From Azadirachta indica (Eukaryota; Streptophyta; Magnoliopsida; Sapindales; Meliaceae), in contig CM040441.1 of assembly GCA_022749755.1 (NCBI GenBank), forward strand, positions 4,530,741-4,594,740: 64,000 bases of DNA, given 5' to 3'. Position 1 is the first letter of the stretch. Every line of letters starts with the position of its first letter. Below, piece by piece: positions 32,148 through 44,800 of the stretch. The translations under genes and the position numbers were made by a program. The notes below the pieces were generated by a model. The model saw only the letters and a list, made by a program, of their open reading frames with translations. It was not told the origin of the DNA and searched no databases.

Positions 32148-35100
32148 ATGAGGACGATGATCTGCTACATGGCTCACTTTCCTTCCATTTTTCTTTTTTG
32201 CATCACACTATTGCAAGCTGCAATTTTCGCTTCTTCCACCACCGCCTTTCAGGAGAGAGATCGCGTTGCCTTGCTTGCTTTCAAGTCAATGATTAGTCAT
32301 GACCCTAAAGGAATCCTGAACTCGTGGAATGATTCTCGTCATTTCTGTAAATGGGAAGGCATTACATGCGGCCACAGACACAGAAGAGTCACCATCTTAA
32401 ACCTAAATTCAAAAGGCCTGATTGGTTCATTGTCGCCTCACCTTTGCAATCTCAGCTTCTTAAGAGAGATGGATCTTTCTAACAATAATATCCGAGGTAA
32501 AATCCCTAATGAATTTGGCCGTTTGTTCAGGTTAGAAGCTCTATATCTGTTCAATAACTCCCTTGTTGGAAAAATTCCTGCCAATTTGTCTTATTGCTCC
32601 AGGCTCACAGACTTATCTTTAGAAGGCAACAACCTGGTAGGAAATATTCCGACCGAATTTGTCTCCCTTCACAATCTCAAAAAATTAGCATTAAAAAATA
32701 ACAATTTGACAGGAGGCATTCCACCATTTCTTGGGAATCTAACCTCCCTAAGTGTATTATCTTTAGCATACAATGCTTTTGAAGGTAATATTCCAAATTC
32801 ATTGAATCTATTGAAACAGTTAGAATTCCTTGGGCTTGGCACAAACAATCTCTACGGTACAGTCCCTCTCTCCCTATATAACCTTTCCTCTCTCATTGTC
32901 TTTTCCTTACCACAAAATCAACTTCATGGAAGTCTTCCACCAAGTTTAGGTCTTACTTTTCCTAATCTCCATTTTTTCCAAATTTCAGAAAACTTCTTCA
33001 GTGGATCTATTCCAGTTTCTTTATCTAATGCTTCTAAACTTGAATGGATTGAAATGTTTGATAATAATTTTTCTGGAAAATTGTCAATTGATTTTAGAGG
33101 CATGAAGCATCTTTCAACCCTAAATGTAGGCTCTAATAATTTAGGAAGTGGCGAAGATGATGAGATGAGATTTATCAATTCTTTGGTCAATTGTAGCAAC
33201 TTGGATACTTTTGCCATTAATGAAAACCTATTCACAGGAGCATTACCTCATTCAATAGTTAATCTCACCTCTCGACTCCATAATTTATTCATTGGATCTA
33301 ACAAAATTTATGGAAGCATACCTTTAGGTATAGCTAACTTAGTTAACTTAGAACTTTTAGATATAGCTGATAACCTAATTACTGGAAAAATTCTGAAGGA
33401 AATGGGAAAGTTCAGAATTTAAGAGCTATACTTCTTAATCAAAACAAGCTCTCGGGGGAAATCCCTTCTTGCCTTGGAAACTTATCAGCGCTTGAAGATT
33501 TCGATTTGGGTGAGAACAAATTATCGGGAGCAATACCTTCTAGTCTTGGAAAACTAAAACAATTATTAAGCTTGGATATTTCTCAAAATGAACTTGGTGG
33601 AAGCATACCCAAAGAAATATTCAACATAACATCTATGCCAGTTGGGCTTTATCTTGAAAAAAATCATTTGGTTGGATCTATACCTCTAAATATCGGTGAT
33701 TTGACAGCTATATCAGAAATTGATGTGTCTGATAATAGCTTGTCGGGTGAAATTCCCAGAGAACTTGGTCTTTGTTCTAGTCTTGAGGCCCTTTATATGG
33801 AGGGAAACTTCTTCCATGGATCCATACCTCAATCCTTGAGTTCCTTAAGAGGTATTCAGTATATTGATCTTTCTTGGAACAATTTATCTGGCCAAATTCC
33901 ACAATTCCTAGAGACTCTTTCTTTACAGAAACTAAATTTATCTAATAATAATTTGGAGGGTCAAGTACCAACAAAAGGAGTTTTTGCAAATGCAAGTGGG
34001 GCATCAGTTGCTGGAAATACTAGACTTTGTGGGGGCATAGCTGAATTCAGACTTCCAAATTGCACCAACAACACCAAAAAACAGAAGATCTCTCAAGTAT
34101 CAAGAATAGTAATCTCAATCGCAAGTGTCTTTTCGGGATTACTCTTGGTCTCCTTTATCATTTACTATTGGCTCAAAAATAGAAGAGGAAAACAAAAACA
34201 ACCTTCTTCATCCACCCTAGAAAAAACACTTTTGGCAATTTCGTACAAAAGTCTCCTTAAAGCAACTAATGGGTTTTCTTCAACAAACTTGCTTGGTGTA
34301 GGTAGTTTTGGCTTGGTGTATAAGGGAAACCTTGATCAAGATGGAACCATTGTTGCGATCAAAGTACTTAATCTTCAACGACGAGGAGCTTTAAAGAGCT
34401 TTATGGCAGAATGTAAAGCATTAAGAAATATCCGTCACAGAAATCTTGTCAAGGTCATAACATCTTGCTCAAGTATTGATTTTCAAGGTAACGACTTCAA
34501 AGCTCTAGTTTATGAGTACATGCCAAATGGAAGCCTTGAGAAGTGGCTGCATCCAGCGCTGGGAACAGAGAATGAAGACGTTGAAGTTCGAAAGCTTTCC
34601 CTTCTTCAGAGAATTAACATCGGAATTGACGTGGCATCTGCAATAGATTATCTCCATCACCGTTGCGAAGTACCAATCCTTCATTGCGATCTGAAGCCAA
34701 GCAATGTCCTTCTAGATAATGACATGACTGCTCATGTTGGTGATTTTGGGCTAGTAAGGTTTCAACTAGAAATCTCAAATCCAAATAAAAGCAGCTCTGT
34801 GGAAGCAAGGGGAACAACTGGGTATGTAGCCCCAGGTAACCAAAATTAAGATATTTTATTTTCAATTATTTAATGGTAAATTAATGTGGTTTCCAAAAAT
34901 ATGATACCTTGTTCATATAAATTTTGTGTACGGCAGAGTATGGTCTAGGAAATGAAGCGTCTACAGAGGGAGATGTCTACAGTTATGGGATTCTGTTGTT
35001 AGAAATGGTGACAAGAAAAAAACCCACAGATCTAATGTTTGAAGGAGATTTGAATCTTCATAACTTTGCCAAAACATCCTTGCCAGATCGGATTATAGAC

Positions 35101-35322
35101 ATTGTGGATCCAGTTCTTCTAAACGATGATGAAGAGGGGGGTACCACTAACCATAGGTTGAGGCAAACAAGAAACAGTAACAGAATGGAATGCCTCATCT
35201 CTTTGGCAAGGATTGGAGTTTCGTGTTCAATGGAATCACCACAAGATCGTATGAATGTAACCGATGCTCTCCATGAATTACAGTCTGTCAGGAAAATTCT
35301 TCTTGAACATACAAGAATGTAA
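32148..35322 (+). CDS. LRR receptor-like kinase, EFR/Xa21 type (LRR-XII), one frameshift
   Basis: Exon 1 32148-34835, intron 34836-34936 (GT...AG, splitting the Glu codon of APEYG), exon 2 34937-35322. Signal peptide (about 1-33), LRR N-cap with WNDSRHFCKWEGITCG, about 20 LRRs of the LxxLxLxxNxLxGxIP type, C-cap RLCGG, membrane segment IVISIASVFSGLLLVSFIIY, then a Ser/Thr kinase with GVGSFGLVYKG, AIKVLN, HCDLKPSNVLL and DFG. The catalytic loop has HCD, so it is a non-RD kinase as in pattern-recognition receptors (FLS2, EFR, Xa21). One base is missing near 33411 (KEMGKF...), giving a stop at 33420-33422. With one extra base the exon phases fit exactly and give about 1,024 residues, a normal length. 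It is either a very young pseudogene or a sequence error. Confidence 0.9.
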
Positions 35323-35514
35323 TTCGAGAAAGAGGTATATATATTAATTATGTTCTCTCTTTTATTCTTTTAGTACTTTTTGTTTTTACACGTAATCCTT
35401 TTACTAATCACAAGGAAACGTATGATTCAAGAGATAGAAAGTAAAATATGATGTTAGACAAAGGAAGGTGATAATTAAATTACAAGGAGCAACTCTTGGA
35501 TGTACGATGATCTC

Positions 35515-38500
35515 AATTGATCTTTTCTAATATCAATTAATTAATGATTGTTTATAGAAGCACAATAATTGGGTAGTACATAATTTTCAATATTATATTA
35601 CTGCATATATATATATATATATGGCTTGATTTTTTCAATATAATTTATTCAGAATTTTGATAGAAACCAGGGAAAGATACGAAAAAGTGCAATAAAATAA
35701 AAGAAAATTTTGCCTTTAAATTTTTTAAGTAATAATTGAATATGATAAGATATGTGGTTCATTAGGATAAATAATGTCGAAGTTACGATAATAAAAATAA
35801 CATGTCTTGTGGCCCTATCTTAGAACATCCACCTAAAAATATTCATCTTATCAAACCCACCAATATGAGTTATGAGCTAAAGGCCAATACTCACTAAGGC
35901 TTAAAAGGCCCAAGATCTCAAGGCTTGAGACTAAGAAAAAAGTGACGTGTGTTTAATAAATTTAACAAAATAGCACTACAAGGGTTGATCTTGTTAAGAA
36001 GTGAATGGAACTAACGTTGCATCATTATCATCCCATTGGAAAAACATTGTGGTCAATGATAGAGCGACACATACAAGAGTTGTAATAAGACAATTGATAG
36101 TTGATTTACTTTTTGTGCAAATGGACAACGAGCATAATTTCTTCTCATTGAAGTCACCAATGGGCTTATGAGAACTGAGAGGAAGCAAGGCCTACAATCC
36201 CTTGTGGCAAAGTTGGGTTGATCACGTGGAAAAATGGTGCCACCACTTATAACAGTTCAGTTACATAAACTATAAGCCCAATTAAAATAAGGTAAGTAAC
36301 TTCTCTAGGCCCAACTAGAATAACATAAGTAACCCTATCAAAAAAATAAGAAGAAAATGTTTTCTTTCTCTTTGATTTCACATTTTCAATTCAAAGGGGG
36401 ACATTTTTCTTTAGTGGTATTAAATTTAATTTGACTATTAGAGGACATTCCTCAATGACTTTCTCATTATTTTTATTATATTTTTGTCAACCTTTAACAG
36501 TGGCTCATTAGTCAATTGATGCACCAAATTTTGTATTGATTTCAAATAAAAGCTAAAAGATAATTAATAAAAGTTAAAAGAGGATGACTGTAATAAGATT
36601 GAACTAAATTATAAACCTCACGTCTCTTTAACTAAAAAAAATGTATTTTAAGTTGTAAAGTTCAAAAACCACCTTTTCCATCATAATTTTCATCGTTAAA
36701 TTGATAGTTTTTCCTACTTGTTTAATTACAACATTGTCAACCATCTATTATATTTTTTTTATTATTAATTTCAGTACTTGATTAATTATAACATTATGAA
36801 ACATCTCTTTTAATGTAGCCAAACGTGAAAGAGATCAAAATTTTTTAGAGAACTTAATTAATTGATGGAATAGAGAACGGCAATTTAATTCGAATTTTCT
36901 AAATGAAAACTCTAATTAAGAACAAAAAATTTCAACAATTCAAACTTTTGAGTAGTAGTGAGAAACTCGAAACAACCAACATAAAATAAAAAATTTAATA
37001 CGTGATATATATCTTTTTTTTCAAAAAAAAATTATGCTAGTTGAAGGTCCAGAATGTTCTTTTTGGCCAGAATGATCTGGACTATATCGTCCAAAGCTTG
37101 AATTCAACAAATTATCAATCAAAATAATTATTAACAACTTAATTAATCATGATAATCAAACGTCAAGGTTTCTTTCATATAGCTGTATTGTATCAAATTA
37201 ACATTAATATTATTTATCACATGTATTAGTTGGGCACACTGATATTAATATGAGGCTTTAAGAGCGTCTTTCATTTTATTTGATTATAATGGATTATACT
37301 AAATAAAATTTAATACAATACTATGTTTGATGTTTTATTATATTGTAAAATATCAACCACATGAATTTTTTATTGTTTAATTATATATTATTATATTTTA
37401 TCAATAATTTAATAATTCAAAATTACTTCTTGTGCAAAAGTTACTGCCTACAAGTGTTATACTCACGAAGATAATTTCTCATTCACACTAGTGTTTTTTC
37501 CTTGAGATTTTTAGGCAACTTTTGACATGTTATGGTCATAATTCAAAGCCATAAAACATCTAAATGGGAAGATGGTGGAAGATAATAGCAAAGAAGCATG
37601 ATTGATTTTGATAAGTATCTATCACTGTTACAAGCAATTAATTAAGACAAATATAATAAGTGTTCGATTATTTTGACTTTTTTTATTGGTAAAAAATTTT
37701 TTATAATAATAAAAGTCCTCTTAACTTTTTTGATGTGATTTGTTGATATTGTGGAAGGGATTTTAAGAATTTAAAAACTATTTTTCTTTTATTAGAAGAA
37801 ATTCAAAATTTAAACTTTTAATAATAGAGTTTTCATTAACTTTTTTAAAGTTAAAATTATTTAAAATATCTTTACTTTATTTTAAAAATTTTATGTTATT
37901 TTTTTAAAATATAACAATAAAAACTTGAGTTTAATATAATTATTCAAATTTTCTCAAAAGTTATTTATGACAAGCAAACAATTAATAAATTTTTATTAAA
38001 AAATTTACTTCTAAAAGCTATACGCGATGAGCAAATTTGGGTATATTTAGGTTTGATTTGGTTTTTTGACAATCAATTCGAACTAAAGCATCATTCAATT
38101 TTTAAGAACTGAACCAAACATAATCAAACTATGTAATTGAATCGATTTGAACTAAACTAATTCAATTTTGTTCGATTCAGTTCTGTGCCACAGTTTGATT
38201 CTAGTCTCCTTGTAGGCTTCATTTATTTTTTTAAGGGATATCTTTCTATAAAAACCTAAAATTTATAAAAATTATAGATATAGAGAAACTTTGTAAAATT
38301 TATAAAAATGTTCTTTTTTTACGTAAAATTTTTGTAAATTTATTTGAATTTTGCCTTTATTTATAATTTTTATAAATTTTAGGGAGTTATAAATTTTAAG
38401 CGAATCCAAATAGAACTGAACGGTTTAAAATCGAATAAAACTAAACTTATTTTACAAACCTTTAGGCCTTTTTACCAAGCCTTTTTCAATTATAAATTCA

Positions 38501-38650
38501 TAAACTAGTAAGGCAATAGGTAATGTTTGGTTTTTTTTTCCTAGATACTAAATTTTTTTTGAATGTCTAAATAAGAATAGTTTATTTATTTTTCTATCTG
38601 AAATTTGTATATAAACGTTAAGTTGTTTATTTATCTAAATTATAAAATGT
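35515..38650. repeat. Duplicated segment flanking the receptor kinase, right copy
   Basis: Homologous to 28160-29910 and longer through insertions, one of them about 35990-36450. It starts about 190 bases after the kinase stop codon, so the left copy may mark the 3' flank of a second, lost kinase gene. Confidence 0.7.
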
Positions 38651-39019
38651 TTAAAAATTATTAAGTATAAGAGTCTTTTAACGAGATTACCATTCTTGCA
38701 AACAAATAAAAACTTAACCAGAAAGTGAGGGCTAGAGAAAAAAATCTCACCAAATACACTAATAAATGAAACACCAAAATGGCCAAATTAAAATAATAGA
38801 AAATTTTAAAAATAGAGCTGTTGTAAATGCCAATTTTGAATGTACTAAAAAGCTCTAATGGTTAATCAAACCGTCCAGAATCAAGTATTATGTGTGTAGA
38901 ATCTCCACATAAAATTTGATTCAAAACGAAGTTAAAATTGTCATATGACTGTCAACTTAATGAAAGTTGCGTAGGTCTTAAATTTTCTAGAAAACTTCTT
39001 TCTTTTTCTACTCACAGTT
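38651..39019. other. No gene seen
   Basis: Short AT-rich spacer before the copia relic. No recognisable coding content. Confidence 0.4.
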
Positions 39020-40470
39020 AATATTCTTTTCACACGCATAGACCTCTTACAACCACATAACAAAATGTATCTCTTTTGCTCAAAATTAAGTTCCCTAAGA
39101 AACTTCTTTCATCCATAGCAACTCTTTACAAGTTTTAGTTGATGTAATGAATTATGCGTCTATCGTTAAAAAAATAATTCACTTTTACAAACTGGATTCC
39201 CATGACACAACTTCCCATACAAAGTTAATCAGATAACCAAAGAAGACTTGCGAGAATCAATATCTCTAGTTAGGTCTGCATTTATAAAGCCAACTAAAAC
39301 ATATTTGCATTCACAAAAGGAAAGCTTTAAATCAGATGTATCTCACAAATATCTCATTATTCACCTTACAGTATTCCAATACTTTTTGCTTGGATTTGAG
39401 AGAAAACGACTGACTGTTTGGTTTGGTACATACTATGGCATACATTAAACTTCCAACTGCTAAAGCATAAGGAGTTCTCTTCGTTTTTTTCCCTCTCATC
39501 ATATATTATGGAACATTGTTAGGTGCCTAATTTGAAGTGGGGAGCAAGAGCATTACTAACTGCTTTAGCGTTATTCATACAAAACTGTTGGAGTACTTTT
39601 TAAATGTACTTCTTTTGTGATGAATAAATTTCTTAGCAAATCTATCCCGTCTAATTGTTATTCCTAACATCTATCTTGAGCACCCAAGTCTTTCATGGCA
39701 AAAGGCTTAGATAACTACTTCTTCAAAGCATCAATCCTACAATCATTCTTATCAACAATAAAAATGTCATTTACACTAAGTAAAAGACTGACAAAATCAT
39801 TACTCAAGAACTTTTGCATAAAAACACGACTATCTAAAGTAGTCTTCTTATAGCCTTTCTCTTACATGACTGACTCAAATTTCTTTTAGCATTGACTTGG
39901 AGCTTGCTTCATTCGTAAAGACTCTTTTTTAATTTGCAAATATAATCTTCTTCACCTTTCACTTTGAATCCCTCTAGCTGCTCCATATAAATTTCTTCCG
40001 CTAAGTCACCATAAAGGAAAACAACCTTCATGTCTATCTACTCAATCTCTAAATCAAGACTAGTTGCCAAACCAAGCGCTATATAGATAAAAGCTATCTT
40101 AACAACTGGAGAAAATATATCTCCAAAATCAATGCCTTTCCTCTGCCTAAAACCGTTAACAATAAGTCTTGCCTTATACCGCGGCCTCAAAATATGTTAC
40201 TCATACTTTCTTCTGAACATCTACTTGTTTTTCAATGCTTTCCTACCTTCAAGCAATTGGACAAACTCAAAACTATGGTTTTTCTACAAATAACACATCT
40301 CATCCTGTATAGCTTTAATCCACTCATTCCTGAGATCATCTTTAATAGAAGCCTGTCTACTCCTCTATTGCTCCTTCTTATGCAAGACCATTAACATTAA
40401 TTATATTTAATTGATCACTCTGGATATCATCTATATGTCGACCCCTTCTTAATATGGGAGGAACTATGTC
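39020..40470 (-). pseudogene. Ty1/copia pol relic (reverse transcriptase and RNase H)
   Basis: On the minus strand the copia RT order is readable across many stops: NEWIKAIQDEM (about 40340), ALKNK, then [18 protein letters not shown] (about 40175-40120), DIFSPVVK (about 40110), DMKVVFLYGDLAEEIYMEQL (about 40035-39975), LYE, QKKYI*KVLQQF (about 39620-39585), TPYALAVGSLMYAIVCTK (about 39485-39432), then RNase H-like ADLTRDIDSRKSS (about 39275-39240) and TKTCKELLWMKEV (about 39145-39105). No LTRs, gag or integrase were found nearby. It is an old internal fragment. Confidence 0.8.
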
Positions 40471-41888
40471 AAAGTAAATTGGCATGTCATTTACTACCGT
40501 GCCGAGTTAGGTTGACTGGCTTAGTTAACGAACCGAATTAAGCTGTGCTAGAACTATCCACGAACTAGGTCTATTTGACTCATTTGCTACCTCTATTTAC
40601 GTATTCATTGAATTAGAAATTTACAGAGAACATATTTGACTAAATTCACAATTGGTCCATTGAGTTGCGAATTAGAGTTTCTTTAATCAAAACTCTATTT
40701 ATCCTATAGAAGTAATTTGATCCAAACCAATTCACTAAAAGAATTTCGAATCCACTCCAATCCAAACAAATAAAAAAAATATGATTATATTTTATTAATA
40801 AATATTAGAAACCGTTTTAGTCTCTTATGCCTTTAATCGTGCAAGGTAATAACTTTACACAAGATGATTTACAAAACAAAAATTTAAATATATGATAAAT
40901 AGTTGAATGCAAAATATTTTACAGAAAAAAAATATGTATACTTTCATGCAAGATGTTTTGTAACTTGTAAAATGTGGACTTACAGTCAGATTTTGTGCTA
41001 GATAAATTTACAAGATAATGTTTCACTAAGTAATCTTGTTCATATATACATTACATTTAGATAAGAGAAATAACCGAAAATGTCCTCCTTTTATAATCAA
41101 AATTCAAATATGCCCCTCCCACATAAAATTTTCTTTCTTTTCAAGTTAACTAGAAAAGATTCTTTAAAAAAAAAGGGAGAATACTCATTGTCCCCTATTT
41201 TTTCAGTCAATATCTCATTATTTTCTTATATTTTTTGTAATATTTTGTTACCTCTCTGAATTTCGATTTTGTCTTTTAATATTTTTAATTTTATTATTTA
41301 TTAATTAATTGAATTAAAAGATAAAATTAATAAAAAAATAAGAATCAGAGAGTGATAGAATATTATAAAAAATATAGAGAAGTAACGTTTTATTTGATGA
41401 AAAAATAAGGGTAAGACATTTATTAAAAAAAACAAAAAGTTAACTAGAAGTGTAGAAAAGACAAGATTTTGATCTAACGCCTAACAAGGTCAAAATAAAA
41501 GTCGCAGGCACCCAATTATTTTAATTTTTAATATTTGTCGATATGTTTATTTGTTAATTGCGAGTGCTGAATCTTATATAATTGCGGAAGTTGCAGTTAT
41601 AAAGTCAGTGTCAAGCACACATTTAGTAAAATTTTTGTTACTGCAATTTCAAACTCCTGCCTTTATGATTCAATGCTATTCTAGATGATCGGCCAAACGA
41701 GGCTTGTTCGAAACCAGTGGTGGTGGTGGTTGAAAAATATTGTCTTTTAAGTGTTCGAGAAAATGACTCAGTAGCGTGTATGAATGGTTGAAGTTTCTTC
41801 ATTGTTAACAAACTGACTGGGGCAAAAGTGTTTATTGGGTTTATGCTTAAACTTTCTGTTTCTGTCCAAAATCTCCAAAGTTTCCTTC
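40471..41888. other. No gene seen; upstream region of the TNL
   Basis: AT-rich DNA. 40850-41040 resembles 20640-20800, and 41755-41800 matches 21086-21130, so the flank of this TNL and of pseudogene A come from the same duplication. A short (GGT)n run lies at about 41719-41731. Confidence 0.45.
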
Positions 41889-44800
41889 ATGGCTTCATCA
41901 TCATCATCTCGAGGAAAATATGATGTCTTCCTCAGTTTCAGAGGGGAGGATACCCGTGATAACTTCACTAGCCATCTCTATGCCGCCCTATGTCGAAAGA
42001 AAATCAAGACCTTCATTGATGATGGACTTAGTAGAGGTGATGACATTTCGGAATCACTTTTCAGTACAATTGAAAGATCAAAGATATCGGTGATCATTTT
42101 TTCGACAAATTATGCTTCTTCTAAGTGGTGCTTGAATGAACTTTCCAAGATTGTTGAATGCCGGAAAAAGAATGGCCTCAAGATTATACCTGTCTTCTAC
42201 CGTGTAAAGCCATCTGATGTGCGAAAGCAGACGGGGAGTTTTGGAGATGCTTTTGCTGGATATGAAAAGATTTCGAAGGGTTTGCAAGAAATGGTTAAGA
42301 ACTGGAAGGCTGCACTGATAGAAGCATCCAATGTATCTGGATGGGATTCCATGGTAACTAGGTAACTCTTTAACTGTTATGGATCTATTTGGTATATTGT
42401 ATATGGAAGAATATTATGCTGATGGCCTAATTTTATAGATCATGTTTGATATTAATTTAATGTGAGATCTCATCAATGTTCAGTAGTTCGATTTATTGTA
42501 GGAATTGTTTTTATTGATCGGCAAGAGGAGAACATAATTTAAACTGAAACCATACTTGAAATACCTGATGTTTTTGTTATGATTATCTTTATTCTTTTCG
42601 TATTCTAAGTTTTATTTAATATCTTCTATATTATTCTTTGAACGTTTGGTTGCTTTTGCATTAAATTGTAATATAAAATTTTCATGTTAAGGATCTCAGG
42701 TTTTAGACTCACTATTATTTATCTTGACTCCTGCTAGGCCTGAAGCAAAACTTATAGATGAAATTGTTAAAGATATTTTGAAGAACTTGAACTACATATC
42801 ATCCTCAAGTGATTTTGAAGGGTTGGTTGGACTCAGCTCACGCGTTGAGAGAATAAAATCACTCTTATGCATCAAATCACCAGATTTTCGAATTGTTGGA
42901 ATTTGGGGTATGGGTGGCATAGGTAAAACAACAATTGCTGGAGCTATTTTCGAAAGAATTTGTCGTAAGTTTGAAGGCAAGTGCTTCATGGCAAATGTTA
43001 GACAAGAATTAGAGAAAGGGGGTGGATTGATACACCTAAGAGAGCAATTTCTTTCTCAACTATTAGAAGAAAATCTCAAAATAGAAACTCCTAAATACCG
43101 CAATATATTAAGGAGAGACTGCAGGAAATGAAGGTTTGTATAGTTCTTGATGATGTGAACAAATTCAGTCAATTAGAATACTTAGCTGGAGGACTTAATC
43201 AATTTGGATCAGGAAGTAGAATCATCATAACCACTAGAGATAAACAAGTGCTTGATAAATTTGGAGTGGATTGCATTTATGAGGTCAAGGGATTAAACCA
43301 CGATGAGGCACTTGAGCTCTTTTGTAATTATGCCTTTAGAAAAAATCATTGCCCTCAAGATCTTATGATGCTCTCAAAAATGGTTGTAAAATATGCCGAA
43401 GGCAATCCATTAGCTCTTAAAGTGTTGGGTTCCTCACTTTATCGAAAAACCAAACAAGATTGGGACAATGCCTTGAATAATTTAAAACAGATTTCTGGCC
43501 CTGATATTTATGATGTGTTGAAAATTAGTTATAGTGAACTAAATTGGGAAGAGAAGAATATTTTTCTAGATATTGCATGTTTCTTCAAAGGAGAAGATAG
43601 AAATCATGTGACAACAATACTTAGTGACAGTTATTTAGTGCATTATGGATTGAATATCCTTATCGATAAGTCACTCATAACAGTATCAGGAAATAAGTTG
43701 CAAATGCATGATTTATTGCAAGAAATGGGTCAAGAAATTGTTCGCCAGGAATCTTACAAAGAGCCAGGCAAACGTAGTAGGTTGTGGCATTATGAGGATG
43801 TGTGTCATGTGCTGAAGAAAAATAAGGTAAGACTCTTAAAGTTTTGATTTTCCTGTTTTATTACTTTTTATGTTGTTGAATAAAGAATATCAATCAATGC
43901 AAGCTTCATCTACAACTAAAAATATCTTTATGAGTTTTATGAAAACTTTTGTGCATTTTATGCTAACTTAATCTTTGCTTTTGTTTACCAGGGAACTGAT
44001 TCAATTGAAGGCATTTTTCTTGATATGTCCAAAATAAGAGACATAAATCTTAGTTCTAAAGCATTCATGAATATGTCTAATATTCGATTGCTTAAATTCT
44101 ATGTGCCTGAGTTTTCTGACATTTCAAATAGGGTCTCTAAAGTGCATCTTCCCCAGGGTCTAGAATATCTTACTGATGAATTGAGATATTTTCACTGGCA
44201 TGGATATCCTTTGAAGACATTACCGTCAAATTTTAGTCCAGAAAACCTTATTGTACTTAGCCTGCCTTACAGTGAAGTTGAAAAACTTTGGATGGGAGAA
44301 AAGGTAAAAGTGTAATCTCTAAATACATAATTTTGTTTCTATAAATATAAATTGTGAAATATACTGATACTAATTTGTTCCAGTAATTTCCTTTTTTATT
44401 GCAGGAAGCTTTCAAGTTAAAGTTGATAGATCTTCATCACTCTCGAAACTTTTTGAGGATCCCAGGCCCCTTAGAGACCCCAAATCTTGAGAGAATAAAT
44501 CTTTGGAGTTGCACAAACTTGCAGTGCATTCCATCATCCATCCAAAATTTCAGCAAGCTGAGTATCTTGGATTTGCAGGGCTGCAAAAGTTTTAGACGCT
44601 TTCCAAATGACATTCATTTTGGGTCTTCTATAATTCTTGACTTCTCCAACTGTGTTAATCTCACAGAGTTTCCACAGATTTCAGGAAATGTAAAGGAGTT
44701 ACATTTATGCGGGACAGCAATAGAAGAAGTTCCCTCATCAATTGAATGCTTAACTGAGCTTGTTGCTTTAAATATGGGGTATTGTACAAAGCTCAAGAGT

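Noticed and set aside
35994..36188. 64-aa minus frame after the kinase
   Set aside because: Within an insertion in the right copy of the duplicated segment, with no known relatives.
39248..40394. 66-aa plus frames at 39248 and 40194
   Set aside because: They are antisense to the copia pol relic, whose motifs are all on the minus strand.
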